Assembly (NCBI GenBank): GCA_046154645.1
Contig: JBJXDZ010000114.1
Coordinates: forward strand, 1 to 64,000
DNA: 64,000 nucleotides
Source of the DNA: Ga0077555 sp046154645
Lineage (GTDB): Bacteria; Pseudomonadota; Alphaproteobacteria; Rhizobiales; Hyphomicrobiaceae
Direction: 5' to 3'
Part shown: positions 53,586 to 61,919 of the stretch, piece by piece
Layout of the letters: each line of letters starts with the position of its first letter
Position numbering within the stretch: the stretch's first letter is position 1
Position numbers and translations under genes: made by a program
The notes under the pieces: generated by a model
Told to the model about the DNA's origin: nothing
Seen by the model: the letters and a program-made list of their open reading frames with translations, nothing else
Databases searched by the model: none

Positions 53586-54974
53586 ATGCTGTGCACGCGA
53601 CTGCTGTTGCCTTTATGGCTGTGTCTCAGCCTGTTGTTGATGCCAGCCGGCGCCGAAGCGCGACGCGTGGCGCTGGTCATCGGCAATGCCGCCTATAAGG
53701 AGACGGCACCGCTATCGAACACGCGCAACGATGCTAACGATGTGGCGGCGGCGCTGAACCGGCTGCAGTTCGATGTGCTGCTCGGGGTTGATCTCGACAA
53801 GCGCGATATGGAGCGGCTGATCCGGCAGTTCGAGCAGAAGCTCGCCGGCGCCGAGATCGCGCTGTTTTTCTATGCGGGCCATGGCCTGCAAATCGCTGGG
53901 CAAAACCATATGGTGCCGGTCGACGCGCGGTTGGCAGCCGAGGGCGACATCGATTTCGAGAGCCTGCCGTTGAGCCTTGTGCTCACGCGCATGGAACGGG
54001 AAGCGAAAACTTCGCTGGTGCTGCTCGATGCCTGCCGGGACAATCCCCTGGCGCGGAATCTGGCGCGTACGATGGGGACGCGCAGCGCCGTGCTCCGGCA
54101 GGGGCTGGCCGAGGTGAAGACGGGTGTCGGCACGCTCATCAGCTTCTCAACGCAACCTGGCAATGTGGCGCTGGATGGAGACGGGCGCAATTCGCCCTAC
54201 ACGGCGGCGTTGCTGAAAGAGATCGAGCGGCCGGGGCGCGACTTTCTGTCATCGCTGGCGGCTGTGCGCGGTGCTGTCCTGGCGGCGACAAAGGGCAAAC
54301 AGGTACCGTGGGAGCACACGTCATTGCTGGGCCCGGTTTATCTGAACGATGGGCCTCCGGCTTCGACGTCCGTGCCAGCACCGAATCCCGGGACCGCCAG
54401 CGCGGCGGCAGAGGCCTGGGGGTCAGTGAAGGATACGACGAGTACCGCCGATCTGGAGGCCTTCGTGCGACGCTTCGGAGACACATTCTACGGCGACCTC
54501 GCCCGCAGCCGTCTGGCCGAGTTGACCAAGGCCCGCGCCGCCCCGCCGCCCGCCGCGCCACCCTTGGGACCGAAAAGCAGCGCTGCGCTCAGCTGCAGCA
54601 GCGTTCTCGCATTTCTGCAGGAGACCGGTGCGTTTGGCTCCAAGCCGTTGCGCGAGGCCGCTTATGCCGACCGCGTCACCTACTACAAGCAAGGGCAGAT
54701 CGCTCGCGCCGAGGTCATTCGGACCGCGCAAGACTACGAACGCCGCTATCCGAGCCGCCTCTACGAGATCGACAGCAAGACCGTGGTCATTCGCGAAACG
54801 CCGCCCGATGCCTGTCAGGTGCGGTTCGAATACGGCTACAGTGCCAGGAACGCCACTGAGGAGCGGTCGGGCCGCGGATGGGCAGAGTACGCCGTCAAAC
54901 GGCGCGGCGATCGATTCGAGATTACGGCGGAGAGCGGCGATGTGATCACGCGGCAGGTTCGCAAGCTGCAGTGA
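53586..54974 (+). CDS. Exported caspase-like (C14, metacaspase-type) protease
   Basis: A 462-residue protein with a signal peptide (LLPLWLCLSLLLMPAGAEA) and a caspase-type p20-like domain (25-250). The catalytic dyad is His99 in FFYAGHGLQIAG and Cys150 in VLLDACRDNPLA, both intact. The C-terminal half has a Pro/Ala linker and a domain of unknown type (about 340-462). Periplasmic or surface caspase homologues in alphaproteobacteria cleave after basic residues; substrate unknown. A 466-base spacer separates it from the RTX gene. Confidence 0.87.
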   Translation: MLCTRLLLPLWLCLSLLLMPAGAEARRVALVIGNAAYKETAPLSNTRNDANDVAAALNRLQFDVLLGVDLDKRDMERLIRQFEQKLAGAEIALFFYAGHGLQIAGQNHMVPVDARLAAEGDIDFESLPLSLVLTRMEREAKTSLVLLDACRDNPLARNLARTMGTRSAVLRQGLAEVKTGVGTLISFSTQPGNVALDGDGRNSPYTAALLKEIERPGRDFLSSLAAVRGAVLAATKGKQVPWEHTSLLGPVYLNDGPPASTSVPAPNPGTASAAAEAWGSVKDTTSTADLEAFVRRFGDTFYGDLARSRLAELTKARAAPPPAAPPLGPKSSAALSCSSVLAFLQETGAFGSKPLREAAYADRVTYYKQGQIARAEVIRTAQDYERRYPSRLYEIDSKTVVIRETPPDACQVRFEYGYSARNATEERSGRGWAEYAVKRRGDRFEITAESGDVITRQVRKLQ

Positions 54975-54983
54975 CCGAGGCAC

Positions 54984-55034
54984 TCATCCCTTCAAATGCG
55001 CCTTGCTCTCGGCTTTGGTCTTCGGCGCTGCAGC
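54984..55034 (-). pseudogene. 3'-end remnant of a SnoaL-like gene
   Basis: On the minus strand, the 16 codons before the TGA read AAAPKTKAESKAHLKG, matching 14 of 16 with the C-terminus of the intact SnoaL-like protein (AAALKAKAESKAHLKG). No start or upstream domain remains; the RelE/ParE toxin gene stop lies 46 bases upstream. Confidence 0.75.
54988..55010 (+). repeat. Direct repeat copy 1 (23 bp identical)
   Basis: CCCTTCAAATGCGCCTTGCT plus CTC, identical to 55708-55730, exactly 720 bases apart. Weaker, ungapped similarity continues for about 20 bases on the right. Confidence 0.9.
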
Positions 55035-55080
55035 TTCCGAGAGACCGGTTGGCTCCAGAATTGAGATCGGCCGTCGTGCA

Positions 55081-55377
55081 CTACAAGTCATTCGGCCCCG
55101 GAGCTTTCCGAGACGTGTGACGGATATGCAGGATCACGATGGCGTCGGGAAAGCGTGCGAAGTAGATCCGATATGGATATCGAGTTGGTGCCAAAACACG
55201 CACCCCGGCGAAATCTGTGGGTCTGCTAACATCCGGAAATCGCTTGAGCAGTTGAATTCGATTGCGAATATGGAGTCGAACGCGCTCGGCCGCCGCGGGA
55301 TCATGAAGGGCGATGTAGCGGCGGATCTCGGCGAGATCGGCGATTGCGCGCTGATCGAAACGTAGCGCTAATTCCAC
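55081..55377 (-). CDS. RelE/ParE-family toxin
   Basis: A 98-residue type II toxin: LRFDQRAIADLAEIRRYIAL, then RVLAPTRYPYRIYFARFPDA and ILHIRHTSRKAPG, the ParE/RelE fold order. The basic RHTSRK near the C-terminus is typical of the family. It overlaps the antitoxin's end by ten bases. Whether it acts on ribosomes (RelE) or gyrase (ParE) cannot be read from sequence. Confidence 0.88.
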   Translation of the reverse strand: MELALRFDQRAIADLAEIRRYIALHDPAAAERVRLHIRNRIQLLKRFPDVSRPTDFAGVRVLAPTRYPYRIYFARFPDAIVILHIRHTSRKAPGPNDL

Positions 55378-55598
55378 GATTGGTCGATGGCAGTTGCGAT
55401 ATCGCCATCAGTCGCGAATTCGCCGCGATTGGCCCGGGCGAGCCCTTCGGAAATAATTGAACGCTCGGCGTCGTCGAGGAGGTACGGAGTGTTGGTTCCG
55501 GCCAAATCTTCAATGAATTCGACGGCCAACGCCTGCTTCTCCGGCGACAAATGCCGGACAAGTGCCAGGGCCTCGTCTAGAGTGGTGATCTTGGTCAT
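55368..55598 (-). CDS. Antitoxin partner of the RelE/ParE toxin
   Basis: A 76-residue protein upstream of, and overlapping, the toxin. TLDEALALVRHLSPEKQALA suggests a helical N-terminus, and the acidic tail (GEFATDGDIATAIDQSWN) is the toxin-binding type. No clear ribbon-helix-helix motif. ATG 55598 gives MTKITTLDEA; the frame opens 27 codons upstream without an RBS. Confidence 0.78.
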   Translation of the reverse strand: MTKITTLDEALALVRHLSPEKQALAVEFIEDLAGTNTPYLLDDAERSIISEGLARANRGEFATDGDIATAIDQSWN

Positions 55599-55703
55599 GG
55601 CACACACCATACCCCACCCCGCGGCAATTGTAAGGTTGTGTCCGCGCTCAGCACATCTGAGAACGTTCGGGCTTGCCATCGCACGAGCCCAACCGAAACT
55701 CCG

Positions 55704-56174
55704 TCACCCCTTCAAATGCGCCTTGCTCTCAGCCTTTGCCTTGAGTGCCGCCGCATACTTGAGCGAGATCTTCTTCAGGCGTTCGGGTGCGAAGTCGAGC
55801 TGAGCCAGAGCCGAGCCACGGTCGAAAACCTCGGAATAGCGTTTGATCTTGCCACCCTCCAACTCGAACCGCGAAATGCCCTCGAAGACGACGCGGGCGC
55901 CCTTCGATTCGGGCAGGATCGAGTCATAGCTGAAACGATAGCTGGCGTAGCCGAGCGGGCCTGCCTCGACGACGTCGAAGAACTCCCATTTGAAAGCGGC
56001 GCCGCCCTCATGGAAGTGGGCCAGCATCTCGGCGATGCCGTCGGGGCCGGGCTTCGAGGGGCCGAAGAAATAGTCGTCGTAGATGCCTTTGGCGGTGAAC
56101 AGGGCGGAGAGACCGCGGCCGTTGTTGCTCTCGACGGCGGCGGCGAACGTTTTCAGGTTCTCGGCGAGGGACAT
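55704..56174 (-). CDS. SnoaL-like (NTF2 fold) protein
   Basis: A 156-residue protein with the cone-shaped SnoaL/ketosteroid isomerase fold: MSLAENLKTFAAAVESNNGR, then IYDDYFFGPSKPGPDGIAEM and FEGISRFELEGGKIKRYSEV. Lys/Ala-rich C-terminal tail. No catalytic residues can be named; it may be a cyclase, hydrolase or binding protein. Its 3' end is duplicated 720 bases away on the far side of the toxin-antitoxin pair. Confidence 0.82.
   Translation of the reverse strand: MSLAENLKTFAAAVESNNGRGLSALFTAKGIYDDYFFGPSKPGPDGIAEMLAHFHEGGAAFKWEFFDVVEAGPLGYASYRFSYDSILPESKGARVVFEGISRFELEGGKIKRYSEVFDRGSALAQLDFAPERLKKISLKYAAALKAKAESKAHLKG
55708..55730 (+). repeat. Direct repeat copy 2 (23 bp identical)
   Basis: Second copy of the 23-base repeat, inside the 3' end of the intact SnoaL-like gene. 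Confidence 0.9.
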
Positions 56175-56388
56175 GAGGCAGCCTCCATTGCTCCTGGTCT
56201 TTCTTAGTAGTGCCGTCGGATGCGGACAAGCATCTGTCCGGCGCGGGCTGCGCTTTCTGCCCCACCTGGCATCCGCCGCGTGTTGCTATGCAGCATCGGC
56301 AGTGACTTATGCCGCCGCCCGTGTAGTCAAGGCTTGATCCGCCCGCTAGAGTTTGTCCGGACAGGGCTGAGAGCAGGATCATCCGCGC

Positions 56389-57567
56389 ATGACCGATCGC
56401 AGGCAGGCTGCAAGTGGCGGCAAAACTGGACGTGTGTCCGTCACCAGCCAGACGTCGAATGCCGGTGCCAGTCGCCACGCCGAGGCGCTGCGCTATCTGT
56501 TCGAGCATCACCCGCTTGGGGCAGACACATTCGAGGTGGCACCTGGCATCCTCTGGGCCCGTATTCCGCTGCCGTTTCGGCTGAACCACGTTAACGTGTG
56601 GCTGATCCGCGAGCATGACGGCTGGACTCTGATCGACACCGGCACTGCCAACGCCGAAGCCCGCGCCATCTGGGAGCAATTGCTCGCCGGCGTGCTCAAA
56701 GGCGCGCCCATCGTGCGGCTCATTGCAACGCACGGGCACACCGACCACGTTGGCCTGGCCAGCTGGCTGCACGATCTCGCGGGGGGCGTGCCCTATCACA
56801 TTACCATGGTCGAGTGGCTGTCGGCCGCCGTCCGCATCGACGAATCGCGCTCGCCGATCGGGCCGCATGCGCTGAAATTCCTGCTGGGCCACGGCTGCGA
56901 TCAGATCACCATCGACAGTTTCCGCGAGGAGCGGCGGCGCACCAACGCGCAGATGCTACCCATGCCGACGGCCATCGAACGTCTGCGCGACGGGCAGATC
57001 CTGCGTTTCGGCGACCGCAATTGGCGGGTCATGGTGTGTGGGGGGCACGCGGCCGAGCACGCCTCGTTCTGGTGCGAGGACGAGGGCATCTTGATCGCCG
57101 GGGACCAAGTGCTGTCCAAGATCTCGCCGATGATTGGCGTCACCGCCTCGGAGCCGAATGCCGACCCGCTGACCGAGTATCTGGCCTCGCTCGACCGCTT
57201 CAGGGCGTTGCCCGGCGATCCGCTGGTGCTGCCCTCGCACGGGCTGCCGTTTCATGGCCTGCATGCTCGCGTCGACCAGCTCGACCACCACCACCAGTTG
57301 CGGCTGGCCGAACTCGAGGGCCTCATGGACCGGCCGAGCAATGGCGGCCATAGCGCCATGCATCTGGCACACGGGCTGTTTGCGCGCGCCGTTGCCGATG
57401 GCCAGGGCCGGCATGCTTTCTCCGAGACGCTGGCGCATCTGCATCACCTAGTGACACGGGGCCGGGCCACCCGCCATGTCGACGCTGAAGGCCGCATCAC
57501 CTTCGCGCGCACGTCCGTTAGCATCCGTGCCGGCAGCCAGGCGCAGCTCGAGGCGGTCTCCGGCTGA
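56389..57567 (+). CDS. MBL-fold metallo-hydrolase, longer form
   Basis: A 392-residue metallo-beta-lactamase-fold protein with a 45-residue flexible N-terminus. Metal motifs: LIATHGHTDHVGLA (HxHxDH), VCGGHAAEHASFW and LIAGDQVLSKISP. The C-terminal helical domain (LDHHHQLRLAELEGLMDR) is like the extra domain of the LACTB2-like branch. Substrate unknown. It precedes tolQ by about 190 bases, a place where ybgC is found in many relatives. Confidence 0.87.
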   Translation: MTDRRQAASGGKTGRVSVTSQTSNAGASRHAEALRYLFEHHPLGADTFEVAPGILWARIPLPFRLNHVNVWLIREHDGWTLIDTGTANAEARAIWEQLLAGVLKGAPIVRLIATHGHTDHVGLASWLHDLAGGVPYHITMVEWLSAAVRIDESRSPIGPHALKFLLGHGCDQITIDSFREERRRTNAQMLPMPTAIERLRDGQILRFGDRNWRVMVCGGHAAEHASFWCEDEGILIAGDQVLSKISPMIGVTASEPNADPLTEYLASLDRFRALPGDPLVLPSHGLPFHGLHARVDQLDHHHQLRLAELEGLMDRPSNGGHSAMHLAHGLFARAVADGQGRHAFSETLAHLHHLVTRGRATRHVDAEGRITFARTSVSIRAGSQAQLEAVSG

Positions 57568-57753
57568 ATTCGACCCGCCGCGACGAATCGCTCTAAGGCT
57601 GATAAGACGGCCACGGGTCGCAGTTTAGTCACATTAAACGGCAAGAAAGCCGGTATCGGGGAAGCTGTGCCGTTTGCGGGGAGCAAGCGGCAGCGCAGCT
57701 GAGCGGCCCTTGAGCTCAGGGCTGCAGGTTTTCGGGCGAATGGCGGACAGCGA

Positions 57754-58467
57754 ATGCATCTGATCACACTCTTTGCCACGACCGCTGTTTCGGGCGCCGG
57801 GGATATGTCTTTCCTGAACCTGTTCAGGCAGGCGAGCCCTGTCGTGCAGGCCGTCATGATCGGCCTCTTGCTGGCGTCGATCTGGTCGTGGGCCATTATC
57901 CTGGAAAAGGTCTGGGCTTTCCGTCGCGCTCGTTCGGAAGCGGATCGGTTCGAGCAGATTTTCTGGTCTGGTCAGTCGCTGGAGGAGCTTTACACCGGTC
58001 TTTCGCGCGGCCGTACGTTCTCCATGGCGAGCCTGTTCGTCGCCGCCATGCGCGAGTGGAAACGCTCTGTCGAAGGTAACATTCGGGCGCTCGGTGGCAT
58101 CCAATTGCGCGTCGAGAAGGTGATGGACGTCACCATCAGCCGTGAAATGGAACGGCTGGATCGCCGGTTGCTGTTCCTGGCCACAGTCGGCTCGACGGCG
58201 CCGTTCGTCGGCCTGTTCGGCACGGTGTGGGGCATCATGTCGAGCTTCCAGGCCATTGCGCAGACCAAGAACACCAGCCTTGCCGTGGTGGCGCCTGGTA
58301 TCGCGGAAGCGCTGTTCGCCACCGCGCTCGGCCTGCTGGCGGCCATCCCGGCGGTGATCGCGTACAACAAGTTTTCCGCCGATTCGGCGCGTCTGGCACA
58401 GCGGCTCGAGGCCTTCGCCGACGAGTTTGCCGCCATCGTGTCGCGCCAGATCGACGTACGCGCTTAA
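57754..58467 (+). CDS. tolQ: TolQ, Tol-Pal system motor protein
   Basis: The 237-residue inner-membrane protein with TolR forms the proton-driven motor of the Tol-Pal system, which keeps the outer membrane attached during division. Three membrane helices appear at about 27-47, 140-160 and 175-200. SMASLFVAAMREWK lies between the first two. LFLATVGSTAPFVGLFGTVW followed by GIMSSF and ATALGLLAAIPAVIAYN are the characteristic helices. First gene of tolQRAB. Confidence 0.95.
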   Translation: MHLITLFATTAVSGAGDMSFLNLFRQASPVVQAVMIGLLLASIWSWAIILEKVWAFRRARSEADRFEQIFWSGQSLEELYTGLSRGRTFSMASLFVAAMREWKRSVEGNIRALGGIQLRVEKVMDVTISREMERLDRRLLFLATVGSTAPFVGLFGTVWGIMSSFQAIAQTKNTSLAVVAPGIAEALFATALGLLAAIPAVIAYNKFSADSARLAQRLEAFADEFAAIVSRQIDVRA

Positions 58468-58493
58468 GATTCGGCGCAGGGAAGAGATCCACC

Positions 58494-58958
58494 ATGGGTG
58501 CAAGTCTCGGCGGCGGTGGCAATCATGCAGGCAGGCGTGGAAAACGCCGCCGGCATGCGCCCATGAGCGAGATCAACGTGACGCCGTTCGTCGACGTCAT
58601 GTTGGTTTTGCTGATCATCTTCATGGTGGCGGCCCCCTTATTGACGGCTGGCGTACCGCTGGATCTGCCGTCGGCCAAGGGCAAGCAGCTCGAGGCCAAC
58701 AAGCAGCCAGTCGTCGTCTCGGTGACGAAGTCGGGCGAGGTCTACCTCGGCGAGGAAACCAAGACGTCGATGAAGCTCGAAGAGCTGGCGTCGAAGCTGG
58801 CGCTGATCGGCAAGGGCCCGGGCGGGTTCGACCAGGCTATCTTCGTGCGCGGCGACAAGAGTGTCGAATACGGCCACGTGGCGCGGGTGATGGCGCGCAT
58901 CAAGGAGGCGGGTTTCAGCAAGATCTCGCTCGTCACCGAGGTCGGAGGGGGAGGCTAG
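58494..58958 (+). CDS. tolR: TolR, Tol-Pal system motor protein
   Basis: The 154-residue bitopic partner of TolQ. MSEINVTPFVDVMLVLLIIF contains the proton-conducting Asp of the ExbD/TolR helix. A Gly/Arg-rich cytosolic lead and periplasmic domain (VVVSVTKSGEVYLGEETKTS) follow. It begins 26 bases after tolQ and ends six bases before tolA. Confidence 0.95.
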   Translation: MGASLGGGGNHAGRRGKRRRHAPMSEINVTPFVDVMLVLLIIFMVAAPLLTAGVPLDLPSAKGKQLEANKQPVVVSVTKSGEVYLGEETKTSMKLEELASKLALIGKGPGGFDQAIFVRGDKSVEYGHVARVMARIKEAGFSKISLVTEVGGGG

Positions 58959-58964
58959 CATCCA

Positions 58965-60068
58965 TTGCGGATCGGTCTCGTCATATCCTCGATCATCCAC
59001 GCGGCTTTGCTGCTGTGGACGATGCTGACCATCGAGCGGCACAAGCCCGACCTCAAGATTCCGCCGCCCGATCCTGTCGTGACCGAGATCATTTCCGAGT
59101 CAGATCTGGCCAAGATCAGGCAGGGCAGCCGCACGGCCAAGCTCGACGACGCGCAGGCGAAAGAGAGCCCGTCGAAGGACACGCCTAAGAAGGAAGTGGC
59201 GAAGCCGAAGCCACCGGTTGCCGTCGAGGCGCCGCCACCACCCCCACCCCCGCCGCCCAAGGAGGAGGTCAAGCCGCCTGAGCCGGAGCCGCCGAAGGCC
59301 GAGCCGCCGCCGCCGCCCAAGGCCGAGGTGAAACCACCGGAGCCGCAACCGGACAAGGCCGCGCTGGATCAAAAGCTCGAAGAACTGGCGATGTTGCAGG
59401 CCGCCGAGGACAAGCGGAAGCTCGACGCCGCTGCGAAGGCTGCCGCCGACGAGCAGGCGCGCGCCGAGGCCGACGCCAAAGCCAAGGCGAAAGCCGAGAA
59501 GGACAAGGCCGACAAAGCCAAGGCGGACAAGGCCAAAGCCGATAAGGCGAGGGCTGACAAAGCCAAAGCCGACAAGGCCAAGGCCGATGCGCTGGCCAAG
59601 GAGAAGGCCAAGCTCGATACGGACCGCCTGTCGGCGCTGCTGAACAAGGCGCCGGACCCGAAACAGGCGCCGGCTGCGGCACCCGCCCCGGCGGCGCCAA
59701 CGAAGAACGTCGGCCCGGTCAAGGGTGCGAAAGAGGGCACCGATCCGCGCAATGCGGCTAACGAGGCGTCGCGGTTGATCGGCATGATTGTTGGTCGGAT
59801 TCGCGACAAGGGGTGCTGGAACATACAGGCCGGCGGTCAGCTGGCTGCCAATCTTATCCCCGTGATCCAGTTCGATCTCAATCGTGATGGCTCGGTGCGC
59901 GGTGCGCCGCGTGTCATGAACCCGCAGACTTCTCCGGAGTTCCAACTGGCTGCCGATGCCGCAAAAAGCGCCGTATTGAAGTGTCAGAACTTCGAGTTGC
60001 CACCCGAAAAGTACGACACGTGGAAGCGCGTCACACTGGAGTTCGATCCACGGGAGATGTTCCAGTAA
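58965..60068 (+). CDS. tolA: TolA, Tol-Pal system trans-periplasmic linker
   Basis: A 367-residue protein with an N-terminal membrane helix (IGLVISSIIHAALLLWTM), a Pro-rich segment (about 85-135), a Lys/Ala/Asp coiled coil (about 145-235; KADKAKADKARADKAKADKA) and a C-terminal domain (about 265-367) with two cysteines, as in TolA domain III. The start codon is TTG at 58965, after GGAGGGGGAG; no upstream ATG is in frame and the first internal ATG would delete the membrane helix. TTG and small spacing may set the TolA level relative to TolQR. Confidence 0.92.
   Translation: MRIGLVISSIIHAALLLWTMLTIERHKPDLKIPPPDPVVTEIISESDLAKIRQGSRTAKLDDAQAKESPSKDTPKKEVAKPKPPVAVEAPPPPPPPPPKEEVKPPEPEPPKAEPPPPPKAEVKPPEPQPDKAALDQKLEELAMLQAAEDKRKLDAAAKAAADEQARAEADAKAKAKAEKDKADKAKADKAKADKARADKAKADKAKADALAKEKAKLDTDRLSALLNKAPDPKQAPAAAPAPAAPTKNVGPVKGAKEGTDPRNAANEASRLIGMIVGRIRDKGCWNIQAGGQLAANLIPVIQFDLNRDGSVRGAPRVMNPQTSPEFQLAADAAKSAVLKCQNFELPPEKYDTWKRVTLEFDPREMFQ
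59500..59590 (+). repeat. KADKA codon repeat within tolA
   Basis: Imperfect repeats of GCC-GAC/GAT-AAG-GCC-AAG units, giving KADKA pentapeptides in the central coiled coil. Such tracts may expand or contract in frame. Confidence 0.7.
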
Positions 60069-60136
60069 GCCCACGAGTCGACTATTGGGCGCAGGCGTTC
60101 ATTGTCGCGAAACAGACCGGAAAGCAGCTGCAGGCT

Positions 60137-61480
60137 ATGGCCATGACCAATCGTCCCATCTCTCGACGCAGCCTGATCACAGGTTTGGGAGCCGTCGCAG
60201 CCACTGGGCTCGCCTCGCCGTTGTCCGCCCAGCAAGGTGAGGAAGGCATCAAGGGACGCGTTCGCGATGCGGATCTCCGCCCGCGCCCCATCGCGGTGGC
60301 GCCGTTCCTGTCAGATGACCCTAAACTGGGGCAGGATATCACCCGCATCATCGAAAATGATCTCGAAAGCTCAGGTCTGTTCAAGCCGATTGACCCGCGC
60401 ACATTTATCGAGCGCATCGGCGATCTCAATGCCACACCGCGCTTCAACGACTGGAAAAGCATCGGCGCAGAGGCCTTGGTCGTCGGCCGTGTGTCGCGTT
60501 TGCCAGATGGTCGCCTGCAAGCGCAATTTAGATTGTGGGACGTCGTGCTTGGGAAGCCGCTCGCCGGACAACAATTCGGCACCGCCGCCGCCAACTGGCG
60601 GCGCGTCGGCCATATCATCGCCGATCAGGCCTGGGAAAAGCTGACGCTCGAGAAGGGGTATTTCGATACCCGCGTCGTGTTCATCGACGAGACGGGCCCG
60701 AAGGAAAAGCGCATCAAGCGGCTCGCCATCATGGACCAGGACGGCGCCAACGTGCGCCTGCTTAGCCAAGGCCAGGAGCTGGTGCTGACACCGCGGTTCA
60801 GCCCGACCAGCCAGGAAATCACCTACATGAGCTACACGCGGGAGCAGCCGCGCGTCGTGCTCATGAACCTCGAGAGCGGCCAGCGCGAGGTGGTCGGCGA
60901 CTTTCCCGGCATGACGTTCGCGCCGCGATTCTCGCCCGATGGGCAGCGCATCATCATGAGCGCCGGCCAGGGCGGGGCCACCGCCATCATGGAAATGGAT
61001 CTGCGCAGCCGCCAGACTCGTCGCCTCACCGATGGCCAGGGCATCGATACCGGTCCCTGCTATGCCCCGGACGGCCGCCAGATCGTCATCGAATCCGACC
61101 GTGGCGGCAACCAGCAGCTCTACATCATGGGGGCCGATGGCTCGGCTCCGCGCCGAATCAGCAACGGTGATGGCCGCTATTCGACCCCGGTCTGGTCGCC
61201 GCGGGGTGACTATATTGCGTTCACGAAACAACAATCTGGCAGATTCCTGATTGGCGTCATGCGCACTGACGGCAGCGGCGAGCGTATTCTCACGGACGGC
61301 TTCCACAATGAGGGCCCGACGTGGGCGCCAAATGGCCGATTCCTGATGTTTTTCAGGGATTCACCCGGAGCCGGCGGCGGTTCACGCCTGTTTTCCATCG
61401 ACCTCACCGGACGCAACGAGCGGGTGGTCAAAACCCCCGCCTTCGCCTCGGACCCGGCCTGGTCCCCGCTCCTGAAATGA
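60137..61480 (+). CDS. tolB: TolB, Tol-Pal system periplasmic protein
   Basis: The 447-residue periplasmic beta-propeller protein that links TolA with Pal. After the leader come a TolB_N domain (RPIAVAPFLSDDPKLGQDIT) and WD-like PD40 repeats (FAPRFSPDGQRIIMSAGQGG, PTWAPNGRFLMFFRDSPG). The leader PISRRSLITGLGAVAATGLA ends at SAQQ and carries a twin-arginine motif, which suggests Tat rather than Sec export. Either ATG at 60137 or 60143 may start it. Last gene of the tolQRAB block. Confidence 0.94.
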   Translation: MAMTNRPISRRSLITGLGAVAATGLASPLSAQQGEEGIKGRVRDADLRPRPIAVAPFLSDDPKLGQDITRIIENDLESSGLFKPIDPRTFIERIGDLNATPRFNDWKSIGAEALVVGRVSRLPDGRLQAQFRLWDVVLGKPLAGQQFGTAAANWRRVGHIIADQAWEKLTLEKGYFDTRVVFIDETGPKEKRIKRLAIMDQDGANVRLLSQGQELVLTPRFSPTSQEITYMSYTREQPRVVLMNLESGQREVVGDFPGMTFAPRFSPDGQRIIMSAGQGGATAIMEMDLRSRQTRRLTDGQGIDTGPCYAPDGRQIVIESDRGGNQQLYIMGADGSAPRRISNGDGRYSTPVWSPRGDYIAFTKQQSGRFLIGVMRTDGSGERILTDGFHNEGPTWAPNGRFLMFFRDSPGAGGGSRLFSIDLTGRNERVVKTPAFASDPAWSPLLK

Positions 61481-61743
61481 GGCAGCGGTTAACCACGCGT
61501 TAAGCCGTTCGCGATGTACTGAACCCAAGTAACCTGTACGGTTTCACGAGCTGCGCTGTGCTGTTGCGCCGCGGCTGCGAGAGGCTGTTTGCCGGCTTCT
61601 GCGGCATCAAGGCCATTCCGTGGCATTTTCGCATCTAACAGGGTGGAAAAGCTGAGGATAACTGCCACAGTTCTTGATCTGCAGAGGCTTCACCGATACC
61701 CCGTTAATGGCGATTGCCGAACACAGCACTAGGAGAGAAGACC
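61481..61743 (+). other. 263-bp spacer between tolB and the micro-lipoproteins
   Basis: No gene is supported in the spacer and no terminator with a U-run is seen, so read-through from tolB is possible. It may also hold a separate promoter. Confidence 0.4.
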
Positions 61744-61878
61744 ATGACCATCAAGAGCACGATCGTTATCGCGACGCTGATCGCGGCAGTGGCCGTTGGC
61801 GCTTGCCGCCGTGAAGTCCACCACGAGCCAATGAAGCTCGGCGCGGACGTCCCGGTTGCTGGCCAGGTCGCTCGCTAA
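61744..61878 (+). CDS. Micro-lipoprotein 1 (44 aa)
   Basis: A very short gene with AGGAGAG ahead of its ATG. The product is a 17-residue signal with lipobox (AAVAVGAC; Cys18) and a 27-residue mature part, CRREVHHEPMKLGADVPVAG plus QVAR. It would be a lipid-anchored peptide in the envelope. The next gene is a paralogue: both have a Cys-Arg start, EVHHxPMKLGxDVxV, and a QVAR end. Function unknown; no family is recognised. Confidence 0.8.
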   Translation: MTIKSTIVIATLIAAVAVGACRREVHHEPMKLGADVPVAGQVAR

Positions 61879-61919
61879 CGAGTTGACACTGAATCCAGGA
61901 ACTTAAGGAGAGAACTACC

